Shown piece by piece: positions 51,057 through 59,697 of a stretch of DNA of 64,000 nt. The notes under the pieces were generated by a model that had not been told where the DNA came from, searched no databases, and saw only the letters and a program-made list of their open reading frames with translations. Numbering within the stretch: the first letter of the stretch is position 1; each line of letters begins with the position of its first letter. The translations under genes were made by a program, and so were the position numbers. This DNA is from Ensifer sp. LC163 (GTDB lineage Bacteria > Pseudomonadota > Alphaproteobacteria > Rhizobiales > Rhizobiaceae): the NCBI RefSeq assembly GCF_001695855.1, contig NZ_MBSS01000068.1:167503-231502 (forward strand). The letters are read 5' to 3'.

Positions 51057-51802
51057 GCTTGACGCTGGAAAAGGTCGGGGCGAACTACGGCCGGCGCACG
51101 GTGCTGTCGGACGTCAACACCGGCATGCTGCGGGGCGGTGGCCTGACGGCGGTGATCGGCCCGAATGCCGCCGGTAAGTCGACGCTGTTCAAGCGCATTG
51201 CGGGCCTGACGTCGGGTCCCGGCACCGTCCATTTGTCCGACGCCGCCAAAGGGCCTGAAGGCATCTGTTACATGCCGCAGGATACCGGTGCCAACGCCGT
51301 GCTCACCGTCTACGAATCGGTGCTCCTGTCGGCCAAGCAGGGTTCCGGCTGGAAAGTGAAGGACGGCGAGCTTGCCGAAATCGACCGGGTGCTTGGCGAA
51401 CTCCGGATCGCCGACCTCGCCTTTCGAGGTCTCGGCGAGCTCTCCGGCGGCCAGCGTCAGTTGGTCTCCATTGCCCAAGCCCTGGTGCGCAAGCCCGAAG
51501 TTCTGTTGATGGACGAGCCGACCTCGGCGCTGGATCTCTTCCGCCAGATCGAGGTGCTCGGCTTCATGAAGCGGCTGTCGGCGCAGTCGGGCATGGCGGT
51601 GCTGATTGCGCTGCACGACCTCAACCATGCGCTGCGCTACTGCGACGACACAATTGTCATCAGCGGCGGCTCGGTTGTGGCGAGCGGCCCGACCCGTGAG
51701 GTCATCACCATGGACATGCTGCGCTCTGTCTACCACGTCGAGGCCCGGGTCGAGGCTTGCTCGATGGGGCGTCCGGTCGTCATCGTCGACGAGTCGTTAT
51801 AG
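51050..51802 (+). CDS. Iron-siderophore ABC ATPase (FecE class)
   Basis: 250 residues, standard length for FecE/BtuD. Walker A GPNAAGKSTLFK near 37, signature LSGGQRQLVSIAQAL, Walker B EVLLMDEPTSALD, switch MAVLIALHDLNHALRYCDDTIV. ATG 51050 preceded by gcgcgca with the aggag just upstream; overlapping the permease stop. The upstream-extended frame is not coding. Final gene of the iron operon. Confidence 0.92.
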   Translation: MVSLTLEKVGANYGRRTVLSDVNTGMLRGGGLTAVIGPNAAGKSTLFKRIAGLTSGPGTVHLSDAAKGPEGICYMPQDTGANAVLTVYESVLLSAKQGSGWKVKDGELAEIDRVLGELRIADLAFRGLGELSGGQRQLVSIAQALVRKPEVLLMDEPTSALDLFRQIEVLGFMKRLSAQSGMAVLIALHDLNHALRYCDDTIVISGGSVVASGPTREVITMDMLRSVYHVEARVEACSMGRPVVIVDESL

Positions 51803-51894
51803 CAGCAAGAAACGCATTCGAAGTGGCGGCGTTAAAGGACGAGGCACCGACTGACAATCATCCTTGCGTCGCCGGTGGCTCTGGGCCAGGCGGC

Positions 51895-52098
51895 AAGCTT
51901 CGTCTTCTGGCTGATGAGGCCGAGCTGTTCACGAAGCCAGGGCGCAAGGCTGTCTGTGATTGGGCGGCTCTTTTCTTGTCGCAGGGCACGACGCTCGTCC
52001 TGCGTCCGGCCACGTATCTCATCTTCGTTTCTGTAGAGTTCGGCAATGCGTCGCAGCGCCTCGCTGGCAATAGGTGCCGGACCGGCTGGGAAGGGCTT
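51895..52098 (-). pseudogene. IS66-family transposase (TnpC) C-terminal fragment
   Basis: Minus-strand reading SEALRRIAELYRNEDEIRGR followed by ERRALRQEKSRPITDSLAPW and LREQLGLISQKTKLA matches the conserved C-terminal helix of IS66 TnpC (IAELYxIExxIRGxxxExRxxxRQExSxP). The rest of the transposase is missing. Confidence 0.75.
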
Positions 52099-52118
52099 TG
52101 ATTGTCGCGAATGAGGCG

Positions 52119-52225
52119 CGTCTACCGCGCTGGCGTTTGGCTTCCACGGCGGAACGTCGCCGGGAGCTTTCGACATTCATCTCGAAGATCGTTGCGTGAT
52201 GAACAAGTCGGTCCACCGGATGTGA
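52119..52225 (-). pseudogene. IS21-family IstB C-terminal fragment
   Basis: Minus-strand text DRLVHHATIFEMNVESSRRR resembles the C-terminus of IS21 helper protein IstB (DRLVHHA-IFEMNVESYRRR), followed by a basic tail. Only about 35 codons. Directly upstream (on the minus strand) of the IS66 remnant, so the two insertions are stacked. Confidence 0.6.
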
Positions 52226-52312
52226 CCCCAGGCGGAAATTCGGCTGATAGACTCCCACAAGTGTCAGGCATACATTTGTTGCACGATATCCTTTGGATGC
52301 AGTCTGGCGCAA

Positions 52313-54205
52313 ATGGCCGAAGAACGCGTACAGCGGCGCCTTGCCGCCATTCTTGCCGCCGACGTGGTCGGCTATAGCCGCCTTATGCAAGTGGACGAGG
52401 CCGGCACGCTGGTCAGGCTGAAAGAGCGGCGACGCGCGATACTCAGTCCGCTGGTTGGGCAGCATCAGGGCAGAATTGTCAAGGTGATGGGAGACGGGGT
52501 GCTGGTGGAGTTCGCCAGTGCCGTCAACGCCGTAGCCTGCGCCGTCGCGCTACAGCAGGCGATGGAGAGTGACAACGCGGGTTTGCCGGGAGATCGTCGA
52601 ATCGTACTGCGTGTCGGCGTCAACCTCGGTGACGTCTTGGTGGAGGGGAGCGACCTCTACGGCGACGGCGTCAATATTGCCGCGCGGCTCCAGGGGTTAG
52701 CAGAACCCGGCAGCGTTTTCGTGTCAGAGACAGTGTTCAAACATGTTCGTGGCAAGGTCCAGGTCGGATTCGAGGACCTCGGCGAGCACAGCCTGAAGAA
52801 CATGGCGGAGCCGGTTCGGATGTATAAAGTCTCGGGAGCTGCCGTCGACGCTGTTGTCCCCCGCACGACCGACCGGCCTTCCAAGATTTCCGTCGCCGTG
52901 CTGCCCTTCGCAAACCTCAGCGGTGATCCGGAGCAGGAATACTTCAGCGATGGCATTACCGAGGACATCATCACTGATCTTTCGAAGGCTTCTGCTGTCT
53001 CCGTCATCGCCCGGAACACCGCCTTCGCTTTCAAGGGCAAGACGGTGAACGTATCCAAGATCGCGGAACAGTTGAATGTCAGTCACGTCCTCGAGGGCAG
53101 CGTACGCAAGGCCGACGGGCGCGTACGAATCAGCGCACAGTTGATCAATGGAAAGGCAGGCGATCATGTCTGGGCGGAGCGCTACGACCGCGACCTGAAA
53201 GATATCTTCGCGCTGCAGGATGAAATCTCGCACGCAATCGTCGCGGCGCTGAAGGGTAAATTACTACCGGAGGAAAAGAAGGCGATCGAAACGCGCTCGA
53301 CTCACAATCCGGAAGCCTACCAACTCTATCTCTTGGCTCGGCATTATCATAGGCAGCGGGGCGCAAGAAATCTGCAAATAGCCATCAGGTTCTGCCAACG
53401 CGCTTTGAATATCGACCCCAGTTATGCCCGCGCTTGGGCATTGGTTGCCTTATGCCAAGCCGTTCTGCATTCGGGTGGAAAGTCGGAGGAGTCTGGCCTG
53501 TCCGCGGCCGAAAAGGCACTCGCGCTAGATTCAGATTTGGCTGAGGCTTATGCGGCCAAGGGACGAGCATTAGCGGAGCTTGGCCGCTTGAACGGAGCTC
53601 TCTCCGCGCATGAGGAATCGCTCCGCCTGGAGCCCGATTCCAATGACGTGCGGCACAGTTTTGGTCGAACCTGCTTATGGCTTGGCCGTTATGAAGATGC
53701 AGTCACGCATTTCGAGCGCGCCGCGCAGCTTCTCGATACGGACTACGCTTCTCCGGGCTTTTTATCCCAAAGTTACAGGTCCCTCGGCCGACACGAAGAG
53801 GCCAAATCTTCCGCACGTTGGGAGCTGGAGCGTATCGAGAGGGAAATTTCGCTTCGACCCGACAATGCCAATGCGATGATGAGGGGCGCTATCGCGTTGG
53901 CCTATTTGGGAGAGAAGGAACGCGCGCAGGAGTGGGCGTCGCGTGCCCTGACCGTTGAACCGGACGACGACCCGATAGACCAATACAATATGGCTTGTGC
54001 TTTTGTCTATTTGAACGAGCTGGATCAGGCTGTCGACCAACTAGACTCGTGCCTCCGCAAGATGTCCCCTGAATTTGTCCTCTGGGTCAAACAGGACGGC
54101 GATCTCGTGCCGCTTCACAGCCATCCGCATTTCCAAGCGCTGATTGCGTCTGGAGAAGCAAGGCTAGCGGCGGTGCGAACCGAGCCGGCAGGCAAACAGG
54201 TCTGA
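52313..54205 (+). CDS. Class III adenylate cyclase with TolB-like and TPR domains
   Basis: 630 residues. Residues 8-170 are a class III cyclase catalytic domain with metal Asp17 (AADVVGYS) and Asp61 (MGDGVLVEF), adenine-selecting Lys57 and Asp118, and Asn121/Arg125 in GDGVNIAARL, so it should make cAMP. Residues about 185-320 are the TolB/FlgO-like N-terminal domain (ISVAVLPFANLSGDPEQEYFSDGITEDIITDLSK), and from about 345 on there are TPR-type helical repeats ending near 600. Such cyclase-TolB-TPR proteins are widespread in rhizobia; the input signal is unknown. No signal peptide. Flanked by IS remnants on both sides. Confidence 0.9.
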   Translation: MAEERVQRRLAAILAADVVGYSRLMQVDEAGTLVRLKERRRAILSPLVGQHQGRIVKVMGDGVLVEFASAVNAVACAVALQQAMESDNAGLPGDRRIVLRVGVNLGDVLVEGSDLYGDGVNIAARLQGLAEPGSVFVSETVFKHVRGKVQVGFEDLGEHSLKNMAEPVRMYKVSGAAVDAVVPRTTDRPSKISVAVLPFANLSGDPEQEYFSDGITEDIITDLSKASAVSVIARNTAFAFKGKTVNVSKIAEQLNVSHVLEGSVRKADGRVRISAQLINGKAGDHVWAERYDRDLKDIFALQDEISHAIVAALKGKLLPEEKKAIETRSTHNPEAYQLYLLARHYHRQRGARNLQIAIRFCQRALNIDPSYARAWALVALCQAVLHSGGKSEESGLSAAEKALALDSDLAEAYAAKGRALAELGRLNGALSAHEESLRLEPDSNDVRHSFGRTCLWLGRYEDAVTHFERAAQLLDTDYASPGFLSQSYRSLGRHEEAKSSARWELERIEREISLRPDNANAMMRGAIALAYLGEKERAQEWASRALTVEPDDDPIDQYNMACAFVYLNELDQAVDQLDSCLRKMSPEFVLWVKQDGDLVPLHSHPHFQALIASGEARLAAVRTEPAGKQV

Positions 54206-54240
54206 GATCTACCTCAATGACTACTCTGCTCGAAACGCCG

Positions 54241-54288
54241 CTCTTGGAGCGTGGCATTGTCGTTTCCTATGAAACGATCCGACGTTGG
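54241..54288 (+). pseudogene. IS6-family transposase N-terminal fragment
   Basis: The frame LLERGIVVSYETIRRW is the helix-turn-helix of IS6/IS26-type transposases (LAERGIxVSYETxRRW). Only 16 codons remain, followed by a different frame. Confidence 0.65.
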
Positions 54289-54301
54289 AACCAAGCCGCG
54301 T

Positions 54302-54490
54302 TCCGGCCGCGGTCTGATCTGGGACATGTACCAGCTCTCCTATATCTCGCCGGAGCTGTACCGGACGATTATCGGCGACGTCCTGCAGCGGAACGACCGG
54401 GTCGGGGTTCCGCTCGTCGCCGTCGAGCCCGGCAACGAGATCAACTGGGGCGCCTACAATGGCGACCTCGACATCCTGCCCGAGGTGATG
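54302..54490 (+). pseudogene. Fragment of a glycoside-hydrolase-like protein
   Basis: Frame 54302-54490 reads IWDMYQLSYISPELYRTIIG then VAVEPGNEINWGAYNGDLDI, with a motif (EPGNEINWGAYNGD) typical of the acid/base glutamate strand of clan A glycosidases. No start, signal peptide or C-terminal domain remains, so it is a remnant. Family number not assignable. Confidence 0.45.
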
Positions 54491-54657
54491 TCCGCACGGC
54501 CCGTTCGCTGGCGGATCCGAGCGACCCGGTTGGCCCGCGCCGCCAAATCACCCCAAAGGACTATAGCTGGCGGTGACCTGCCACGCTTGTCGGTCGCCCG
54601 GCACAGGCGCAGAATACCGCGCCGCTGGGGCAACGGTTTACCAGGGATGAGCGAATC

Positions 54658-56097
54658 ATGATCGATATGAGCCTCACCAATCTGCATGCAGGAAAAACAA
54701 CAATCGCCGCCGCGGCCATCGAGGCACTCGCGGGTCGATTGCGCGGGCGCGTCCTGAATGCGGGCGACGCATCCTATGATGAGGCGCGCACGATCTGGAA
54801 CGGGATGATCGACCGGCGGCCCGGGCTGATCGTGCAATGCGCCGGGGCCGCCGATGTCGTCAATGCGGTTCGCTTCGCGGCGGAGAACCAGTTGCTCGTC
54901 GCGGTGCGCGGCGGCGGGCACAACATTGCTGGCAATGCGGTCTGCGACGGCGGCCTGATGATCGATCTCACACCGATGAAGTCGGTGCGCGTCGATGCGA
55001 CGACGAAGAGGGCCTGGGTCGAGCCGGGCGCCACGCTTGCCGATGTCGACAAGGAGACGCAGGCCTTCCGTCTGGTGCTGCCGACCGGCATCAACTCGAC
55101 GACGGGCATCGCCGGCCTGGCGCTCGGGGGTGGTTTCGGATGGAGCACGCGCAAGTTCGGGTTGACGCTCGACAACTTGCTCTCGGCCGATGTGGCAACG
55201 GCTGGCGGCGAGCTCGTGCGCGTAAGTCCGACGGAGCATCGCGACCTCTTCTGGGGCTTAAGAGGCGGAGGCGGGAATTTCGGCGTCGTCACTGCCTTCG
55301 AATTCGCGCTGCACGAACTCGGTCCCGAGGTTCTCGCCGGCCTTGTCGTGCATCCCTTTGCGGATGCGGAAAGCGTCCTCCGGCAATATAGACAGGCGCT
55401 CGAGGCTGCCCCGGACGAGCTCACCTGCTGGGTCGTGATGCGGCAGGCGCCGCCCTTGCCGTTCCTGCCGCAGGAGTGGCACGGCAAGGAGATCCTGGTG
55501 CTGGCCATGTGCTATTGCGGCGATCCCGTCGCGGGGGAGAAAGCGACGGCGGGCTTGCGTGCGATCGGCAAGCCGATCGCCGACGTCGTCGGTCCCAATC
55601 CCTTCGTCGGCTGGCAGCAGGCCTTCGATCCGCTGCTTGTGCCCGGAGCCCGCAATTATTGGAAGAGCCATGATTTCATGGAGCTTTCCGATGCGGCCAT
55701 CGGCGTTTTGCTCGACGCCATCCGGCAATTGCCCGGGCCGGAATGCGAGATATTCATCGCCCATGTCGGTGGGGCGGCCGGCCGGGTAGCGGTGGAGGAG
55801 ACCGCTTTCCCGCAGCGCAGCTCGCATTTCGTCATGAACGTCCATGCCCGCTGGCGCGAGCCGGCGATGGACCAGGCCTGCATCGGCTGGGCGCGGCGGC
55901 TTTTCGAGGCGACCAAACCCTATGCCGCTGGCACCGCCTATATCAACTTCATGCCCGCGGACGAGGTCGACCGGGTCGAAGCGGCCTATGGCGGCAACTA
56001 TCGGCGGCTCGTCGAGGTCAAGCGGCGGTATGACCCTGAGAACCTGTTCCGCATGAACCAGAACGTGCGGCCGATCGAAGATCAAGGGGCGGCATGA
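54658..56097 (+). CDS. FAD-binding oxidoreductase, berberine-bridge-enzyme/6-hydroxynicotine-oxidase type
   Basis: 479 residues. PCMH-type FAD domain: VRGGGHNIAGNAVCDGG with the His that carries the 8-alpha covalent FAD, then AGLALGGGFGWSTRKFGLTLDNLLSADVA. The GGGFGW loop lacks the Cys needed for a second flavin bond, so monocovalent attachment is expected. The C-terminal BBE domain ends RLVEVKRRYDPENLFRMNQNVRP. Oxidises an alcohol, amine or sugar with O2. Start is ATG 54658, with 54664 (MSL...) three codons on as an alternative. Confidence 0.92.
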   Translation: MIDMSLTNLHAGKTTIAAAAIEALAGRLRGRVLNAGDASYDEARTIWNGMIDRRPGLIVQCAGAADVVNAVRFAAENQLLVAVRGGGHNIAGNAVCDGGLMIDLTPMKSVRVDATTKRAWVEPGATLADVDKETQAFRLVLPTGINSTTGIAGLALGGGFGWSTRKFGLTLDNLLSADVATAGGELVRVSPTEHRDLFWGLRGGGGNFGVVTAFEFALHELGPEVLAGLVVHPFADAESVLRQYRQALEAAPDELTCWVVMRQAPPLPFLPQEWHGKEILVLAMCYCGDPVAGEKATAGLRAIGKPIADVVGPNPFVGWQQAFDPLLVPGARNYWKSHDFMELSDAAIGVLLDAIRQLPGPECEIFIAHVGGAAGRVAVEETAFPQRSSHFVMNVHARWREPAMDQACIGWARRLFEATKPYAAGTAYINFMPADEVDRVEAAYGGNYRRLVEVKRRYDPENLFRMNQNVRPIEDQGAA

Positions 56098-56147
56098 ACC
56101 GCACCGCTTGCTTCCGGTGCGAGGCGCTTCTCTAAGGGGACTGGAGA

Positions 56148-56897
56148 ATGAGAGGATTGATGCTCACAAGCGAACTTGTTGCGTGTGTCCAGCGTTTCGA
56201 GCCCGATCCCGGCGTTCAGCCAGGCACCGTTCCACTCGCCGAAGAGGACTATGAAAGTATTCTTGGCTGCTTGCTGGCGACACGGCCACTCGGCCCATTG
56301 TGGCTCTTCGCCTATGGTTCTCTCATCTGGAAACCCGAAGTGACGCATGCGGAGGAGCGCGTTGCCACAGCACCGGGCTGGCATCGTGCATTCTGCCTCA
56401 AGCTCCTGCGCTGGCGCGGCACGCCCGAGCGTCCCGGCCTGATGATGGCCCTGGATCGCGGCGGTTCTTGCAAAGGCGTGATCTATCGGCTGCCGGAAGA
56501 GGGGCTGCGTGAGCAGTTGTCCAAGCTCCTGCGTCGCGAGATGAGTGTCAAATGGCTACCGGACGGCGGGCGGCCGGTCACTACAAATGCCGTCCGTTGG
56601 ATCAGTGTGACGTGCGGCAAGGAGGCCATTTCTGCAGTCGCATTCGTCGCCAATCCCAACGGCGGAGCCTATGCCGGCAAGCTCGGCTTGGAAGATGTGG
56701 CGCGAACTCTCGCCACTGCGGCGGGACATTGGGGTTCGTGCGCGGAGTACCTCCGCAATACGGTCATCCATCTCGAGAGTCGAGGTATCCGCGACGGCAA
56801 TTTGTGGCGACTACAGAAGCTGGTTGCCGCCGAAATCGCCACCTCGCGTAAAACGGGAAGATTGCGATCGAACCCCGGCCGTCACACTGAACGCTAG
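56148..56897 (+). CDS. chaC: Glutathione-specific gamma-glutamylcyclotransferase (ChaC family)
   Basis: 249 residues. ChaC fold markers: PLWLFAYGSLIWKPEVTHAE near 50-69 (the YGSL substrate loop), WHRAFCLKLLRWRGTPERPGLMMALD and the C-terminal LATAAGHWGSCAEYLRNTVIHLESRGI. The family converts glutathione to Cys-Gly and 5-oxoproline. Start ATG 56148 (another at 56160); an aggggactggag site precedes. Separate transcriptional unit downstream of the FAD oxidase (50 bases). Confidence 0.9.
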   Translation: MRGLMLTSELVACVQRFEPDPGVQPGTVPLAEEDYESILGCLLATRPLGPLWLFAYGSLIWKPEVTHAEERVATAPGWHRAFCLKLLRWRGTPERPGLMMALDRGGSCKGVIYRLPEEGLREQLSKLLRREMSVKWLPDGGRPVTTNAVRWISVTCGKEAISAVAFVANPNGGAYAGKLGLEDVARTLATAAGHWGSCAEYLRNTVIHLESRGIRDGNLWRLQKLVAAEIATSRKTGRLRSNPGRHTER

Positions 56898-57022
56898 GGA
56901 AAATACCGGGTTCGATTTCAAAGAACAGCGGCCTTGAAAGCTATCAGACCAATGTTGCGTTGCGCTCGTTCCAGTAGATTCGCGTACTGCGGTTGCAGGT
57001 ACAAACCACAGTTTGCGCCGGT

Positions 57023-59023
57023 TCATTTCTCGGGAACGCCGGCACGGATCAAACCAGCAATAACGTCCTGCAGATGCGGGAGACGACGAGAAACCGGCAG
57101 GGCGGCATGCCGCGCGATCGTGAAATCGGGCTGCAGTTCGAGGAACCTGCGCGCCGCCCAGCGGGCCGTCGCAAGGTCGTCGGCCAAGGCCGACCAAGAC
57201 GCCAGCATGCGATAGGCCCACGTCACGTTTGGATGCCGGGTGACAACATCCTTGGCAATTTCGGCCGCTTCCTTCCAGCGCCCCTCCAGCGAAAGCGTCG
57301 CACCCACGCCCATACTCATATTGAATGCGAAGGGATCCAGCGGGCTTAGTGCCATGGCCCTTTCGAAGCGGGCGCGGGCGTCTTCCGGCTCGTTCTGATA
57401 AATACCTGCCCACCCGAAGCGATTCCAGGCCCAAGCGTTGTTCGGGTCGAGCGACAAGGCGGCCTTAATGAAGGTGAGACCCTTCTCGGTATCTCCCGCA
57501 AGACCGGCGGCGGAACCACACGCCGTCAGCGCGGTCGGATCATTGTCGATCAGGCCGGTTGCCTTTTCCACCTCATCCAGCGCTGCGGCGATCGTGCCGG
57601 CGATATCATCCGTCCAGAGATATTGTGCTGACAAGGCAAGGCACCATGCCAGCAGCGCATGCGCCCGGCCGTAGTTCGGGTCGAGGACGATCGCTTGTCG
57701 CAGGATCGCGACGGCCTCCTTCATGGAATCGGAGTTCTGGCCCCACAATTTGGGAAAGGCCCGCATCACCAGATCATAGGCGTCGAGATCCGCCGGCAGG
57801 GTACTCCTGGCCGCCTCGATTTCGGCCAGACGGACTGCAGGATGAAGCGCACCGGCAACCTGGGCGGCGATGCGGTCCTGGAATGCGAACAGTTCCGACG
57901 TATCTCCCTCGTATCGATCCGACCAGAGTTGGTTTCGTGACCGTGCATCCACGAGCTGCACGGAAATACGCAAGCGGCTGCCGCCACGCCGCACGGTGCC
58001 CTCCACGACATAGGCCACGCCGAGTTCCTCGCCGACCTCGCGCACGTCGATGAAGCGGCCCTTGTAGACGAAGGCGGACTGCCGGGCGATCACGAAGAAA
58101 TCGCGCACACGCGACAGCGCGGCGGTTATCTCCTCAACGACCCCGTCGACAAAGTAGCCATCATCCTCGCCACTCAGATTGTCGAAGGGCATGACAACGA
58201 TCGAGGGCTGATCACGACGCCTGCGGGGCACAGATATAGAAGCCTGTGTGGGAACAGCCGGTGCGGGCGAATACGCCGCGGCAAGGTTCTGATCCGGCGT
58301 TCCATCGATTTGCCTGGAAAGCAAGGCACGCGTGGCTTGCTCCGGCTCCACGCCCAGATCGCGGCGCAGGACTTCCTGGCACAGCAGGTATTGTCGTAGC
58401 GCTGCATTGGCCTTGCCGCGATTGAGGTAAATTCGGATCAGGGCGCGATGCGCCTCCTCGGCGGACGGATCGGTTTTCAAAAGCCGTTCCGCCAGACGCT
58501 CGCAAGCCAGCTCTTCAAGCAGGCCTCCGCGCGGCGCCGCGAGGCTGAGACGCTCGACCAGTTCAAGCGCGGCGCGGCGGTAGCCCATCCTGTAGGGGGC
58601 AAACCATTCCACCCCGTCCGATGCAGGTTCGGCGCCGAGCAGATCGCCAACGTAAAGGTCAGCAGCAAAGGCGAGAGCCGCGGTGTCGTTTGCCGAGGTC
58701 TTTTGATCGAACAGCCAGACATCGACATCGTCGTTGCTCGCGGTCAGCACGAGGTTGTCGTTGTCGCTGGTGATAAGAATCGCAGATCTATTGCCCGACG
58801 GAAACACCCGCCTGATGTCCACCAACGCCTGACGCAAACTATTGCGCGCCTGTGTCCCGCCGCGATCCGGCCAGAAGGCTTCGGCCAGTGCCTCCCGCGT
58901 TCGACCCTTCTTGCCAGCCAGCACAAGCGCCGCGAAGACCAAGGTGGCCTTGCGCGTGGAAAAACGGACCGCCTGACCTTGCGGGGATACGAGATCGAAA
59001 CCGCCGAACAACCGGACACGCAT
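57023..59023 (-). CDS. SARP-like winged-helix regulator with BTAD, TolB-like and TPR domains
   Basis: 666 residues from ATG 59023 (aaagg seven bases upstream; ATG 59050 is possible). Residues 1-95 form a SARP/OmpR-type winged helix (LFGGFDLVSPQGQAVRFSTRKATLVFAALVL...AFWPDRGGTQARNSLRQALVDIRR), 95-250 a bacterial transcriptional activation domain (HRALIRIYLNRGKANAALRQYLLCQEVLRRDLGVEPEQ), 270-400 a TolB/FlgO-like domain (IVVMPFDNLSGEDDGYFVDGVVEEITAALS), and 420-660 TPR helices. The last two parts match the architecture of the adenylate cyclase at 52313. Divergent from the DUF1127 gene. Targets unknown. Confidence 0.88.
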   Translation of the reverse strand: MRVRLFGGFDLVSPQGQAVRFSTRKATLVFAALVLAGKKGRTREALAEAFWPDRGGTQARNSLRQALVDIRRVFPSGNRSAILITSDNDNLVLTASNDDVDVWLFDQKTSANDTAALAFAADLYVGDLLGAEPASDGVEWFAPYRMGYRRAALELVERLSLAAPRGGLLEELACERLAERLLKTDPSAEEAHRALIRIYLNRGKANAALRQYLLCQEVLRRDLGVEPEQATRALLSRQIDGTPDQNLAAAYSPAPAVPTQASISVPRRRRDQPSIVVMPFDNLSGEDDGYFVDGVVEEITAALSRVRDFFVIARQSAFVYKGRFIDVREVGEELGVAYVVEGTVRRGGSRLRISVQLVDARSRNQLWSDRYEGDTSELFAFQDRIAAQVAGALHPAVRLAEIEAARSTLPADLDAYDLVMRAFPKLWGQNSDSMKEAVAILRQAIVLDPNYGRAHALLAWCLALSAQYLWTDDIAGTIAAALDEVEKATGLIDNDPTALTACGSAAGLAGDTEKGLTFIKAALSLDPNNAWAWNRFGWAGIYQNEPEDARARFERAMALSPLDPFAFNMSMGVGATLSLEGRWKEAAEIAKDVVTRHPNVTWAYRMLASWSALADDLATARWAARRFLELQPDFTIARHAALPVSRRLPHLQDVIAGLIRAGVPEK

Positions 59024-59192
59024 GGGAAAGCCTTTGTTGCCCGCAGTCACGATAGCACTTGCGGCTGGCGTTTTAACGCAAATTTAGCGCCGTTGACGCC
59101 GGCAAGGACGATTTCTTCACGCATGGACGAATGGTGGTCAAGCGCTGGCCTGCGAATGTTGCCCCATCGAAATTCTAAAGCGGGAGACCAAG

Positions 59193-59435
59193 ATGGCACA
59201 TTTTCAGTCCAGTGCGGGATTCGGAAGCCGTAGCTTCAGCAAGACGCTCGACGAGTATCTCGCCTCGACCCTTGCAAAATTGAACGCATGGCGGCGCGAT
59301 ACGGCACAGCGCCGAGCGATGGCGGAATTGAGCGACGATACATTGCGCGACGTCGGCCATGCGCCTGATATCGCACCGAAGCCTGTCATCGAGGTCGAAG
59401 CGGGCCTGATGAGCAAGCTGATGTCCATGCGCTGA
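59193..59435 (+). CDS. DUF1127 (YjiS-like) small protein
   Basis: 80 residues. The C-terminal half has the DUF1127 pattern: RRDTAQRRAMAELSDDTLRDVGHAPD (W/R-rich helix then LSDxxLxDVG), and an N-terminal flexible part. Small DUF1127 proteins are common and stress-inducible in alphaproteobacteria, with some acting in RNA or phosphate-related regulation, but the role is unsettled. An aaagcgggag site precedes the ATG. It is divergent from the SARP-like regulator, which may control it (inference). Confidence 0.85.
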   Translation: MAHFQSSAGFGSRSFSKTLDEYLASTLAKLNAWRRDTAQRRAMAELSDDTLRDVGHAPDIAPKPVIEVEAGLMSKLMSMR

Positions 59436-59471
59436 GGGCAAGCTGGGCGCGTTGCCACAACAATGCGGTCG

Positions 59472-59697
59472 ATCGTGGAGACTTACAGGGATTGGCGTGT
59501 CGCTTGCGTCCAGCAAGGCACGGACAAACAATGCGCCATGTCACAGGTTCAGACACAACAGAATGGCCAGCGTGTGCTTGCGATCGAACTCAGCGCGCCT
59601 AGTGGTAACACGGTCCCGTAACGCTCGTTTTGCCCTTTGGGCCCGCACTCGACGCCGGCGTGACGTTCCAGATCGATGAGAAGCATTGGGAAGTTGT
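59472..59697 (+). pseudogene. Remnant of an invasion-associated locus B (IalB) family gene
   Basis: One frame (59472-59621) reads VETYRDWRVACVQQGTDKQC then MSQVQTQQNGQRVLAIELSA before TAA, and another (from 59618) continues VTLVLPFGPALDAGVTFQID. Together they match IalB-family proteins (YxDWxVxC..QxxxGQRVLAIEL...LVLPFGxALDxGVTxQID). The N-terminal signal peptide and C-terminus are gone and a frameshift lies near 59615, so it is decayed. It abuts the end of the next minus-strand gene. Confidence 0.7.
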
